In this document: positions 43,241 through 50,950 of the stretch, one piece after another
Layout of the letters: every line of letters begins with the position of its first letter
How positions within the stretch are numbered: position 1 is the stretch's first letter
Assembly (NCBI RefSeq): GCF_000067205.1
Contig: NC_010170.1
Location: 1 to 64,000, forward strand
DNA length: 64,000 nucleotides
Direction: 5' to 3'
Source of the DNA: Bordetella petrii
GTDB taxonomy: Bacteria > Pseudomonadota > Gammaproteobacteria > Burkholderiales > Burkholderiaceae_B
The notes under the pieces: model-generated
Databases searched by the model: none
Seen by the model: only the letters and a program-made list of their open reading frames with translations
What the model was told of the DNA's origin: nothing
Made by a program: the position numbers and the translations under genes

Positions 43241-43257
43241 CGCGCTCAAGATACAAG

Positions 43258-43270
43258 GGTGTCAGACACC
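43258..43270. repeat. Right half of the repeat hairpin split by the IS110 element
   Basis: GGTGTCAGACACC directly follows the AG core at the right edge of the element and completes the hairpin begun at 42019. From here to the gluQ stop at 43321 no further repeat copy is seen. Confidence 0.85.
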
Positions 43271-43320
43271 GCGGCGTGGTGCGGCAGGCGAGATCGGAGA
43301 GGGTGAATGCAATACGCCGC

Positions 43321-44196
43321 CTACGGCCCGAAGCGGGTGGCCCAGCGGGCGGTGGCCTGGGTCAGGAAGGCGGCGGGCGTGTCGGCGGGACACGGCGGGA
43401 ATTCCAGGGCCTGCCAGGCCTGCGCCAGCATGGCCAGGGGCTGGGTGGTGTCCAGCGGCGGCGCGCTGTTCTGCTTCGACAGTTTCAGGCCGGTGGCGGG
43501 GTCGGTGATCAGTGGCACGTGCATGACGCGCGGCGCGGGAAAACCCAGCAGCCGCGCCAGCACGCGCTGGCGCGCGGTGGAGCTGAGCAGGTCGGCGCCG
43601 CGCACGATGTCGGTGACGCCCTGTTCGGCGTCGTCTACCACGACGGCCAACTGGTACGCCCACAGGCCGTCGGCGCGGCGTAGCGCGAAGTCGCCCACCG
43701 CTTGGGCCACGTCTTGCTGCTGGGGGCCCAACCAGCGATCGGTGAAGGTTTCCATGCCGGCCGGCACGCGCAGGCGCCATGCGCGCGCCTGGCGGCCCGG
43801 CGGCAGACCATGGCGGCAGGTGCCTGGGTATGGCCGCTCGCCGTCGGCGCCGGGGGCCGCGCCGCGCAACGACGAATCGGCGATCTCGCGCCGGGTACAG
43901 CCGCAGCCATATACCAGCCCGCGCGCGGCCAGCGCGTCGAAGGCGCGCTGGTAGGCCGGGCCGCGCTGCGATTGCCACAGGATGTCGCCATCCCAGTGCA
44001 GTTGCAGCGCGCGCAGTTGATCCATGATGATGCCGGCCGCGCCGGGCACGGTGCGCGGGGTGTCGACGTCCTCGATGCGCAGCAGCCAGCGTCCGCCATG
44101 CGCGCGGGCGTCGAGCCAGCTGGCCAGGGCGGCTACTAATGAGCCCAGGTGCAGTGGCCCGCTAGGGCTGGGGGCAAAACGGCCGACGTAGCTCAC
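43321..44196 (-). CDS. gluQ: Glutamyl-Q tRNA(Asp) synthetase
   Basis: Truncated class I glutamyl-tRNA synthetase paralogue that charges glutamate onto queuosine in tRNA-Asp. 291 residues with no anticodon-binding domain. HIGH-type HLGS at 16-19, KMSKS-type KLSKQ in GLKLSKQNSAP, and zinc ligands C98, C100 and C127 with a nearby tyrosine. The start codon is GTG (44196), 3 nt after the smg stop, so it is coupled to smg. Confidence 0.93.
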   Translation of the reverse strand: MSYVGRFAPSPSGPLHLGSLVAALASWLDARAHGGRWLLRIEDVDTPRTVPGAAGIIMDQLRALQLHWDGDILWQSQRGPAYQRAFDALAARGLVYGCGCTRREIADSSLRGAAPGADGERPYPGTCRHGLPPGRQARAWRLRVPAGMETFTDRWLGPQQQDVAQAVGDFALRRADGLWAYQLAVVVDDAEQGVTDIVRGADLLSSTARQRVLARLLGFPAPRVMHVPLITDPATGLKLSKQNSAPPLDTTQPLAMLAQAWQALEFPPCPADTPAAFLTQATARWATRFGP

Positions 44197-44199
44197 GGC

Positions 44200-44658
44200 T
44201 CAGTGGAGCCGGCGCGCACCGTCGTCGTCGAGCAGTTCTTCGAGAACCAGGTTGTCGATCTCGGCTTCCTGGCTCCAGAGGACCATCAGGGCGATGATCT
44301 TGGTCTTGGCCAGCGACACCGGGGTTTCGGGGGCGGCCAGGGCACGGTCGATGACGATTTCGCGCAGGGGCGCGGGCAGTACGCCAGCTGATTCGAGGAA
44401 GGCGATGAAACCGATGGATTCGGTGCCGAGCTGCTGGTATTCGGAGTCGGTGTAGATGCGGATGCCGGAACTGGGCGCCTGGGCGAGATCGACGCAGCGT
44501 TCGGTGGTTTCGGCCAGGCCGTAGAGCCAGCCCAGCGCGTCGTCGATGTCTTCGTGCTCGAAGCCTGCCGCCGCGAGGCGCTTGGCGAGAACGTCAGCCG
44601 CGGGACAGGCTTGCGGCGTATAGTAGTTTTCGAACAGATAAACGAGGATGTCGAACAT
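44200..44658 (-). CDS. smg: Smg protein (DUF494)
   Basis: 152 residues from the ATG at 44658 (MFDILVYLFENYY), matching the Smg family, which is usually encoded near dprA and topA. Mostly helical and acidic; function unknown. Upstream frame to 44715 is not part of the family. It precedes gluQ with a 3-nt gap. No dprA gene is adjacent here. Confidence 0.9.
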   Translation of the reverse strand: MFDILVYLFENYYTPQACPAADVLAKRLAAAGFEHEDIDDALGWLYGLAETTERCVDLAQAPSSGIRIYTDSEYQQLGTESIGFIAFLESAGVLPAPLREIVIDRALAAPETPVSLAKTKIIALMVLWSQEAEIDNLVLEELLDDDGARRLH

Positions 44659-44746
44659 ATGGCGCAGTGATTGTGCCAGTTTGCCCAGTCGGCCCGCAGA
44701 TCGGCAAACCAGCAAACATGCATTTAACTGTACGCTGAATCGTCAT

Positions 44747-44770
44747 CCGGGGCAAACGAGGTTGCCCCGG
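44747..44770 (-). terminator. Hairpin downstream of the TRAP permease gene (distal)
   Basis: CCGGGGCAA (44747-44755) and TTGCCCCGG (44762-44770) form a perfect 9-bp stem with a 6-nt loop. Located between the smg start and the TRAP gene stop. Probably a terminator for minus-strand transcription. Confidence 0.55.
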
Positions 44771-44790
44771 GTTGGCGATATACAACGGAT

Positions 44791-44817
44791 CGCGCCACGG
44801 CTTGCCGGCGTGGCGCG
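44791..44817 (-). terminator. Hairpin downstream of the TRAP permease gene (proximal)
   Basis: CGCGCCACG (44791-44799) pairs with CGTGGCGCG (44809-44817) around a 9-nt loop, about 37 bp after the permease stop. With the hairpin at 44747 it makes a tandem terminator ahead of smg. Confidence 0.6.
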
Positions 44818-44853
44818 GTGATCCGTCCCCATAGGGGTGAGGCGCCCCCTTTT

Positions 44854-46878
44854 TCAGGCCGCCGGCAGGGTTTTTTCCGCCTTGAATTGCGTTAGTTGGC
44901 GGATGAACACGGGAATGCAGACTGCCAGGCCGACCAGGCCGGAGCCCAGCCCGGGGATGATGGTCAGCAGCGCCCCCACCACGCACACCCACCGTTCCCA
45001 GGGTTTCAGCGTGACCAGCAGGTAGCGCGACAGTGCCGCCGACAGCAGCACCAGGCCGATCATGCAGCCCAGCAGGGTGAGGAAGAAGGCGTACCACGAG
45101 AAGCCCTGCACCGAGATCAGCAGCGATGGCGAGAACACGAATACAAACGGCACGATCAGCTTGGTGATGCCCAGCCGGAAGGCCGTGTTGCCGGTCTTGA
45201 ACGGGTCGCTGCCCGCCATGCCGGCGGCGGCATAGGCCGCCAGCGCGACCGGTGGCGTGATGTCGGCCAGGATGCCGAAATAGAACACGAAGAAGTGCGC
45301 CGCGATCGGCTGCACGCCCAGCTGCACCAGCGTGGGCGCCGCCACGGCCACCATGATCAGGTAGTTGGCGGTGGTGGGAATGCCGCAGCCCATCAGAATG
45401 CACACGATGCCGGTCATGACCAGCGCCGCGATCAGGGTCAGGGTCTGCGTGTTGGCGATGATGTCCGGTATGACGGCGCCCACGCCGCCGGCAATGGCCT
45501 GCGCCGCGCTGATGACGATATACGAGACCTTGAAGCCCACGCCGGTCAGCGTGACCACGCCGATCACCAGGCCTACGGTGCCGGCCGCCGCGCCCACGGC
45601 CAGCGCATACTTGGCGCCGGTTTCGAACGAGTCGTACAGGTCGCGCAGCTTCAGGCGCTGGTACGGGTTGAGCAGGCCCACCAGGATGCAGCCGGTGATG
45701 CCGGTGAACGCCGCCAGGTAGGGGGTGCGGCCGCTGGCCAGCACGGCGATCAGTCCCACCAGCGGCAGCAGCGTGGGCCAGCGGCGCTTGAACGAGTCGC
45801 GCAGGTTGGGCATTTCGTCGGCGCGCAGGCCGCGCAGCCCTTCGCGCTTGGCCTCGAAGTGCACCTGCATGAACATGCCGAAGAAATACAGGAAGGCCGG
45901 GAAGATGCCCGCCACGATGATCTGCTGGTACGGGATGTCCAGGAATTCGATCATGAGGAAGGCGGCGGCGCCCATGATGGGCGGGGTGATCTGGCCGCCG
46001 GTGCTCGATGCGGCTTCGACGCCGGCCGCGAAGTGGCGCGGGTAGCCGATGCGGATCATGGCGGGAATGGTCAGCGATCCGACCGTGACCGCGTTGGCCA
46101 CCGACGAGCCCGACAGCATGCCGAACATGGCCGAGCCGAACACCGACACCTTGGCGGGGCCGCCCGCGTACCGGCCAGCCAGGGTCGAGGCCACATCCAG
46201 GAACAGTTGCCCCAGACCGATGCGGCTGGCCAGCACGCCGAACAGCACGAAGTGGAATACATAGGTGGCCACCACGCCCACGGCCACCCCGTAGATGCCC
46301 TGGCTGGTCAGGTACATGTGGTTGACGATCTGCGGCCAGCTGTTGCCTGCGTGCTTGAGCAGGCCCGGGAAGATGGGGCCGAAGGCGGCGTAGGCCAGGA
46401 ACACCAACGCGATGATGGGCAGCGGCCAGCCCATGGCGCGCCGCGTACCTTCCAGCAGGCCCACGATCAGGATCGTGCCCATGAACACGTCAAGCGGCAG
46501 GGGGTTGCCGACACGGAAGGCCAGGTCTTCGAAAATGTACGGGATATACAGCACGCTGAAGGCCAGCGCGATGGCGATGATCCAGTCGTACAGCGGCACG
46601 CCGCCCGGCGCCAGGAAGGTGGAGCGCGGCTCGCGCTGGTAATGCGCCTTGCTGAAGCCGAACACCAGGAAGATCAGGCTAAGCACGAATGCCAGGTGCA
46701 CGCCGCGGTGCGTGGCCTCGCGCAGCAGGCCGAAGCCCGCGGTGTAGTAGTGAAATAGCGACAGCGACACCAGCAGGATCGAAACGATCCAGGTGGCGGT
46801 CTTGGCCAGGGGGCGGAAGCGGATTTCGGAATCGAATTTTTCCGCCAGTTTCTGGGTTTGTTCGTGATCGATTTCCAT
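44854..46878 (-). CDS. TRAP transporter fused permease (TAXI type)
   Basis: 674 residues: the small (DctQ-like, four helices, about 25-185) and large (DctM-like, about 200-660) subunits are joined in one chain, as usual for TAXI-TRAP systems. Conserved segments include GPAKVSVFGSAMFGMLSGSS, STGGQITPPIMGAAAF and GCGIPTTANYLIM. It is an inner-membrane, sodium- or proton-driven importer working with the upstream periplasmic TAXI protein. The intergenic region between the two (243 bp) holds a GC hairpin. Confidence 0.93.
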   Translation of the reverse strand: MEIDHEQTQKLAEKFDSEIRFRPLAKTATWIVSILLVSLSLFHYYTAGFGLLREATHRGVHLAFVLSLIFLVFGFSKAHYQREPRSTFLAPGGVPLYDWIIAIALAFSVLYIPYIFEDLAFRVGNPLPLDVFMGTILIVGLLEGTRRAMGWPLPIIALVFLAYAAFGPIFPGLLKHAGNSWPQIVNHMYLTSQGIYGVAVGVVATYVFHFVLFGVLASRIGLGQLFLDVASTLAGRYAGGPAKVSVFGSAMFGMLSGSSVANAVTVGSLTIPAMIRIGYPRHFAAGVEAASSTGGQITPPIMGAAAFLMIEFLDIPYQQIIVAGIFPAFLYFFGMFMQVHFEAKREGLRGLRADEMPNLRDSFKRRWPTLLPLVGLIAVLASGRTPYLAAFTGITGCILVGLLNPYQRLKLRDLYDSFETGAKYALAVGAAAGTVGLVIGVVTLTGVGFKVSYIVISAAQAIAGGVGAVIPDIIANTQTLTLIAALVMTGIVCILMGCGIPTTANYLIMVAVAAPTLVQLGVQPIAAHFFVFYFGILADITPPVALAAYAAAGMAGSDPFKTGNTAFRLGITKLIVPFVFVFSPSLLISVQGFSWYAFFLTLLGCMIGLVLLSAALSRYLLVTLKPWERWVCVVGALLTIIPGLGSGLVGLAVCIPVFIRQLTQFKAEKTLPAA

Positions 46879-46917
46879 TGCTGGCCTTATCGGAAATACA
46901 GTGCGCGGAAATGCAGT

Positions 46918-46938
46918 GCGCCGGGCAGTGCCCGGCGC
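46918..46938 (-). promoter_or_regulatory. Intercistronic hairpin between binding-protein and permease genes
   Basis: GCGCCGGGC (46918-46926) and GCCCGGCGC (46930-46938) form a perfect 9-bp stem with an AGT loop, 40 nt before the permease start. Such hairpins after binding-protein genes usually stabilise the upstream mRNA and reduce permease expression. The rest of 46879-47121 shows no gene. Confidence 0.55.
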
Positions 46939-47121
46939 GTCGTGCGCATGCGGCGCGTGGTTCGTGTCATTGGTTCATGTCGCGCCGCGGGGAACGCTTC
47001 CATGGAACCGCCGCGCCGAATGAAGCAGGTGCTGCTCAATCGGGGACGCCGCGGATCCGGCCTCGCCGGTCCGCCAGCGTCGCCCTCTTGAGGGCCAAGC
47101 GCGTGGCGCTTCGGGGGCGGG

Positions 47122-48081
47122 TCACAGCAACCCGGCTTCTTTGTAGAATTTCTCGGCGCCCGGGTGGAACGGGATGCCGGCGCCCTTGACGGCGTTTTCT
47201 TTGGTGATCAGCTTGCCCTTGGCGTGGCCGTTGTCCAGCACCTTGCGGGTGGCGTCGCTGTACAGCGCCTTGGTGATGTCATAGACCGTCTGTTCCGACA
47301 GCTTGGTGGATGTGACCATTTGCGCGTTCACCGAGATGGTCTTCACTTCGCCGATGCCTTGGTACATGCCGGCGGCAATGGTGTCGGGCGTGAAGAACTC
47401 CTGCTGGCTGCGCAGCTTGTCGATTTCGGGGCCCACGATGGGCACCAGCTCGATGCCCGCGCCGCTGGAAGCCAGTTCGGCAATGGCGCCGGCCGGGGCG
47501 CCGCCCACGAAGAAGAAGGCGTCCAGGCCGCCATCTTTGAGCTTGTCGCCAGCCTGGTTGGGCTTCAGGTATTCGGCGTCGATGTCTTTGTCGGTCATGC
47601 CGAAGGCGCCCAGGATCAGGCGCACGTCGACCAGGGTGCCCGAACCGGGTTCGTCCATGGACACGCGCTTGCCGCGCAGGTCGGCCACCGACTTGATGCC
47701 CGCCCCCTTGCGCGCCACCAGGTGAATGCTTTCCGGGTACAGGGTGGCGATCAGGCGCAGGTTTTCGGCCTTGGGCTTGCCGTCGAAGGTGCCGGTGCCG
47801 GTAAAGGCCCAGTACGCCACGTCGGATTGCGTGAAGCCGGCTTCCAGCGAACCGCCCAGAATGCCGTTGATGTTGGCCACCGAGCCGTTCGAGGCGACCG
47901 CCGTGGCGATGAGCTTGCCGGGCTGCGAGATGGCGTTGGCGATCATGCCGCCCACCGGGTAATAGGTGCCGGCCGTGCCGCCGGTGCCGATGCGGAAGAA
48001 TTGCTGTGCGTGGGCGGGGCCGACAGCGCCGGCCACGGCCAGCGCCACGGTCAGGGTCTTGATCCAGTTCTTGAAGGACAT
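47122..48081 (-). CDS. TAXI-family TRAP solute-binding protein
   Basis: 319-residue periplasmic protein. Signal peptide MSFKNWIKTLTVALAVAGA..AHA, then FFRIGTGGTAGTYYPVGG, the TAXI hallmark, and SDVAYWAFTG, KRVSMDEPGSGT. GGAG precedes the ATG. Pairs with the downstream fused permease. TAXI ligands include glutamate/glutamine-type or dicarboxylic acids in studied cases; not predictable here. Confidence 0.93.
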   Translation of the reverse strand: MSFKNWIKTLTVALAVAGAVGPAHAQQFFRIGTGGTAGTYYPVGGMIANAISQPGKLIATAVASNGSVANINGILGGSLEAGFTQSDVAYWAFTGTGTFDGKPKAENLRLIATLYPESIHLVARKGAGIKSVADLRGKRVSMDEPGSGTLVDVRLILGAFGMTDKDIDAEYLKPNQAGDKLKDGGLDAFFFVGGAPAGAIAELASSGAGIELVPIVGPEIDKLRSQQEFFTPDTIAAGMYQGIGEVKTISVNAQMVTSTKLSEQTVYDITKALYSDATRKVLDNGHAKGKLITKENAVKGAGIPFHPGAEKFYKEAGLL

Positions 48082-48259
48082 GAGAGCTTCTCCAGGTACG
48101 GCGCTGTTGGTTTATTTACGCCGCTTGCGAACCCTGAATTTTGTCACGCGCCGACATCGCCGCCTGCCTAGGGTTTGCCTGGGGATACACTACGTTTTTC
48201 CGTGTGCCGCCCCGGCCCCTGGCGGCCGGCATGTTCGTACGAAAAGGAAGCGCGCATCC

Positions 48260-49399
48260 ATGGCCAACCCCCCCGCCGCATCGGTTCCGGCCCTGCCTCC
48301 CGCAGCCGCGCCCGGCGATCCGCTAGCGCGGGTCGATACACCCAGCCTGGTGCTGGATCTGGACGCGTTCGAATCGAACCTGCGCCAGATGCAGGCCTGG
48401 GCCGACCGGCACGGCGTGGCCTTGCGTCCGCACGCCAAGGCGCACAAGTGTCCCGAGATCGCGCGCCGCCAGCTGGCGCTGGGCGCGCGCGGCATCTGCT
48501 GCCAGAAAGTCAGCGAGGCGCTGCCGTTCGTGGCGGCCGGCATTGACGACGTGCACATCAGCAACGAAGTGGTCGGCGCCGCCAAGCTGGCGCTGCTGGC
48601 GCAACTGGCCCGCGCGGCGCGCGTCAGCGTCTGCGTGGACGACGCCGGTAACCTGGCCGACATCTCGGCCGCCATGGCGCGGGCGCAGGCCCAGGTCGAG
48701 GTGCTGGTCGAGCTGGATGTGGGCCAGGGCCGCTGCGGCGTGCCCGATGCGGCGGCGGCCGTGGCCCTGGCGCGCCAGGCGCAGGCGCTGCCCGGCGTGA
48801 CCTTCGGCGGGCTGCAGGCCTATCACGGGTCGGTGCAGCACGTGCGCGGCCATGCCGAACGCGCCGCGGTGGCGGCCCGCGCGGCGCAGGCGGCGGCCGA
48901 GTGCGCGCGCCAGCTGCGCGCCGCGGGCATTCCCTGCGACCGCATTACCGGCGCGGGCACGGGCAGCGCCGAGTTCGATGCCGCCAGCGGCGTGTATACC
49001 GAAATGCAGGCCGGTTCGTACGCGTTCATGGACGGCGATTACGGGGCCAACGCCTGGTCCGGTCCGTTGGCTTTCCGCCACAGCCTGTTCTTGCTGGCCA
49101 CGGTCATGAGCATGCCGGCCCCCGGGCGGGCCGTGGTCGACGCCGGCCTGAAATCCACCACGATCGAATGCGGGCTGCCGCAAGTGGCCGGCGGCGCCGG
49201 GCTGCAGTATGCCGCTGCCAACGATGAGCACGGCGTGCTGAAAGTGGCCGCCGACGCGGCGCTGCGCCTGGGCGACACGCTGCTGCTGATTCCCGCGCAT
49301 GTCGACCCGACCTTCAACCTGCACGACAGCCTGGTGGCCTACCGCGACGGCGTGGTCGAGGGCGTGTGGGATATCTCTGCCCGCGGGCTCAGCCGATGA
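48260..49399 (+). CDS. D-threonine aldolase-like PLP enzyme
   Basis: Fold-type III (alanine-racemase-like) PLP enzyme of the D-threonine aldolase/D-serine dehydratase family. 379 residues. PLP lysine K60 in RPHAKAHKC; metal ligands H347 and D349 in AHVDPTFNLHD, the same numbers reported for the Alcaligenes xylosoxidans aldolase. It would cleave D-threonine or other D-3-hydroxyamino acids to glycine and an aldehyde. The ATG at 48260 follows AAAGGAAG. It is divergent from the TAXI system, 178 bp away. Confidence 0.88.
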   Translation: MANPPAASVPALPPAAAPGDPLARVDTPSLVLDLDAFESNLRQMQAWADRHGVALRPHAKAHKCPEIARRQLALGARGICCQKVSEALPFVAAGIDDVHISNEVVGAAKLALLAQLARAARVSVCVDDAGNLADISAAMARAQAQVEVLVELDVGQGRCGVPDAAAAVALARQAQALPGVTFGGLQAYHGSVQHVRGHAERAAVAARAAQAAAECARQLRAAGIPCDRITGAGTGSAEFDAASGVYTEMQAGSYAFMDGDYGANAWSGPLAFRHSLFLLATVMSMPAPGRAVVDAGLKSTTIECGLPQVAGGAGLQYAAANDEHGVLKVAADAALRLGDTLLLIPAHVDPTFNLHDSLVAYRDGVVEGVWDISARGLSR

Positions 49400-49496
49400 C
49401 CGGGCCGGCGCGCCGCGCCGGCCCGCCAGCCGCACCGATACGGTGCTAAATTCTTTGTTTTCCTCCCCTTGTTTTTCCCATTCCGTAGGAACCGCC

Positions 49497-50690
49497 ATGG
49501 AATTCAGCCAGTTCAACGTCAACGCCCTGATGGAGATCACCTCCCGCCCGGACCTGGTGTTCGTGCGAGGCCAGGGCTCCTGGCTGGAAGACCATGCCGG
49601 CAAGCGATATCTCGACTTCGTGCAAGGCTGGGCCGTGAACACGCTGGGCCATTGCGCGCCCGAAATGAAGCGCGCCTTGGTGGAACAGGCCGACAAGCTG
49701 ATGAACCCCTCGCCGGCGTTCTATAACCAGCCGTCTATCGACCTGTCGCTGCGCCTGACCGGCGCGTCGTGCTTTGACCGGGTGTTCTTCGCCAATAGCG
49801 GGGCCGAGGCCAACGAAGGCGCCATCAAGCTGGCGCGCAAGTGGGGCCGGGTCAAGCGCAACGGCGCCTACAAGATCATCACCATGAACCACGGCTTTCA
49901 CGGCCGCACCCTGGCCACCATGTCAGCCTCGGGCAAGCCGGGCTGGGACACGATGTACGCGCCGCAGGTCGAGGGCTTTCCCAAGGCCGAGCTCAACGAT
50001 CTGGATTCGGTGCGCGCGCTCATCGACGCCCAGACCGTGGCCATCATGCTCGAACCCGTGCAAGGCGAATCCGGCGTGATTCCGGCCACCCCGGAATTCA
50101 TGAAGGGCCTGCGCCAACTGGCCGACGAGCACCAACTGCTGCTGATCGTCGACGAAGTGCAGACCGGCATGGGCCGCACCGGCTCGCTGTTCGCTTACCA
50201 GCAGTTCGACGTTGTGCCCGACATCATGACGCTGGCCAAGGGCATCGGCGGCGGCGTGCCGCTGGCCGCGCTGCTGGCGCGCCAGGAAGTCTGCGTGTTC
50301 GCCCATGGCGACCAGGGCGGCACCTACAACGGCAACCCCCTGATGACCGCGGTGGGCGTGGCGGTATTCGACACCTTGGCCGCGCCCGGCTTTATGGACA
50401 CGGTGCGCGCCCGCGCACAGCAGCTGTCCGAAGGCCTGCTGGCGCTGTCGGCCAAATGGGGCATGGGCGGCGAGCGCGGCATGGGCTTGCTGCGCGCGCT
50501 GATCCTCGACCGCGAAGACGGTCCGGCCGTCGTCGAGGCCGCCCGCAAGCTCGAGCCTCAGGGCCTGCTGCTGAACGCGCCGCGCGGCAACCTGCTGCGC
50601 TTCATGCCGGCGCTGAACGTCAGCGAACAGGAAATCGCACAAATGCTGTCGCAGCTCGACGGCGTGATCGGCGCGCTGCGCAAGAGCTGA
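49497..50690 (+). CDS. argD: Acetylornithine aminotransferase family (ArgD-like)
   Basis: PLP class III aminotransferase, 397 residues, probably N-acetylornithine/succinyldiaminopimelate aminotransferase. FANSGAEANEGAIKLAR at 98-114, NHGFHGRT at 131-138, D219 in VDEVQTGMGRTG, Schiff-base K248 in LAKGIGGGVP. AGGA precedes the ATG at 49497. ArgD acts in arginine (and lysine) synthesis; a catabolic paralogue is possible as it is a single gene here. Repeat cluster 5 begins just after its stop. Confidence 0.9.
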   Translation: MEFSQFNVNALMEITSRPDLVFVRGQGSWLEDHAGKRYLDFVQGWAVNTLGHCAPEMKRALVEQADKLMNPSPAFYNQPSIDLSLRLTGASCFDRVFFANSGAEANEGAIKLARKWGRVKRNGAYKIITMNHGFHGRTLATMSASGKPGWDTMYAPQVEGFPKAELNDLDSVRALIDAQTVAIMLEPVQGESGVIPATPEFMKGLRQLADEHQLLLIVDEVQTGMGRTGSLFAYQQFDVVPDIMTLAKGIGGGVPLAALLARQEVCVFAHGDQGGTYNGNPLMTAVGVAVFDTLAAPGFMDTVRARAQQLSEGLLALSAKWGMGGERGMGLLRALILDREDGPAVVEAARKLEPQGLLLNAPRGNLLRFMPALNVSEQEIAQMLSQLDGVIGALRKS

Positions 50691-50707
50691 GCCACAGGTG
50701 GCCGGGT

Positions 50708-50950
50708 GTCAGGCTCCGAAGGCGCCTGACGTCGAAGAACGCACACACTTGCGCGGGTCGTGCGGTGTCTGACACCCTCCGGGAGTCAGACACCTGGTCA
50801 GTTCGTCGCGGGAACCAGGCTCTTGGTCAGATCTTTGCGGGAATCAACGCTTGGTCGGGTGTCAGGCTCCGGCAGGTGCCTGACACCGGAGAGAGCAGAC
50901 ACTCGCTCCGAGCAAGTACGGTGCCTGACACCCTGCGGGAGTCAGGCACC
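50708..50950. repeat. Hairpin-repeat cluster 5 overlapping a gene end
   Basis: Between convergent genes: a short hairpin 50708-50730 (GTCAGGC arm); a long hairpin at 50764-50794 (A-A mismatch, CCC/GGG, TCC loop); one at 50858-50887 with arms GGTGTCAGGC/GCCTGACACC, T-T mismatch, CC/GG, GGCA loop; and one at 50920-50950 with arms GGTGCCTGAC/GTCAGGCACC, A-A mismatch, TGC loop. The arms covary (TCTGAC with GTCAGA, CCTGAC with GTCAGG), supporting selection for pairing. The last arm contains the stop codon of the acyl-CoA synthetase gene. Confidence 0.92.

Larger units (their letters stand above)
42036..43257 (-). mobile_element. IS110-family insertion sequence in a repeat hairpin loop
   Basis: 1222 bp. 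Flanked by AG dinucleotides on the + strand (42034-42035 and 43256-43257; CT on the transposase strand). Removing the element with one AG rejoins GGTGCCTGACTCCGC and AG and GGTGTCAGACACC, which matches the intact inverted-orientation repeats of array 2 (for example 25149-25179) apart from one missing C and arm variants. No terminal inverted repeats are needed in this family. The transposase lies at the 3' side, and the long non-coding end (43035-43257) precedes it, as in the IS110 group (IS621-like) rather than IS1111. Confidence 0.92.

Noticed and set aside
42036..43257. IS1111-type element with subterminal inverted repeats
   Set aside because: The long non-coding end is upstream of the transposase and no subterminal inverted repeats were seen, which fits the IS110 group.
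41745..43320. RAYT (REP-associated tyrosine transposase) gene that could mobilise the hairpins
   Set aside because: The only recombinase here is the DEDD IS110 enzyme; no HUH/Y1 transposase motif was found anywhere in the window.
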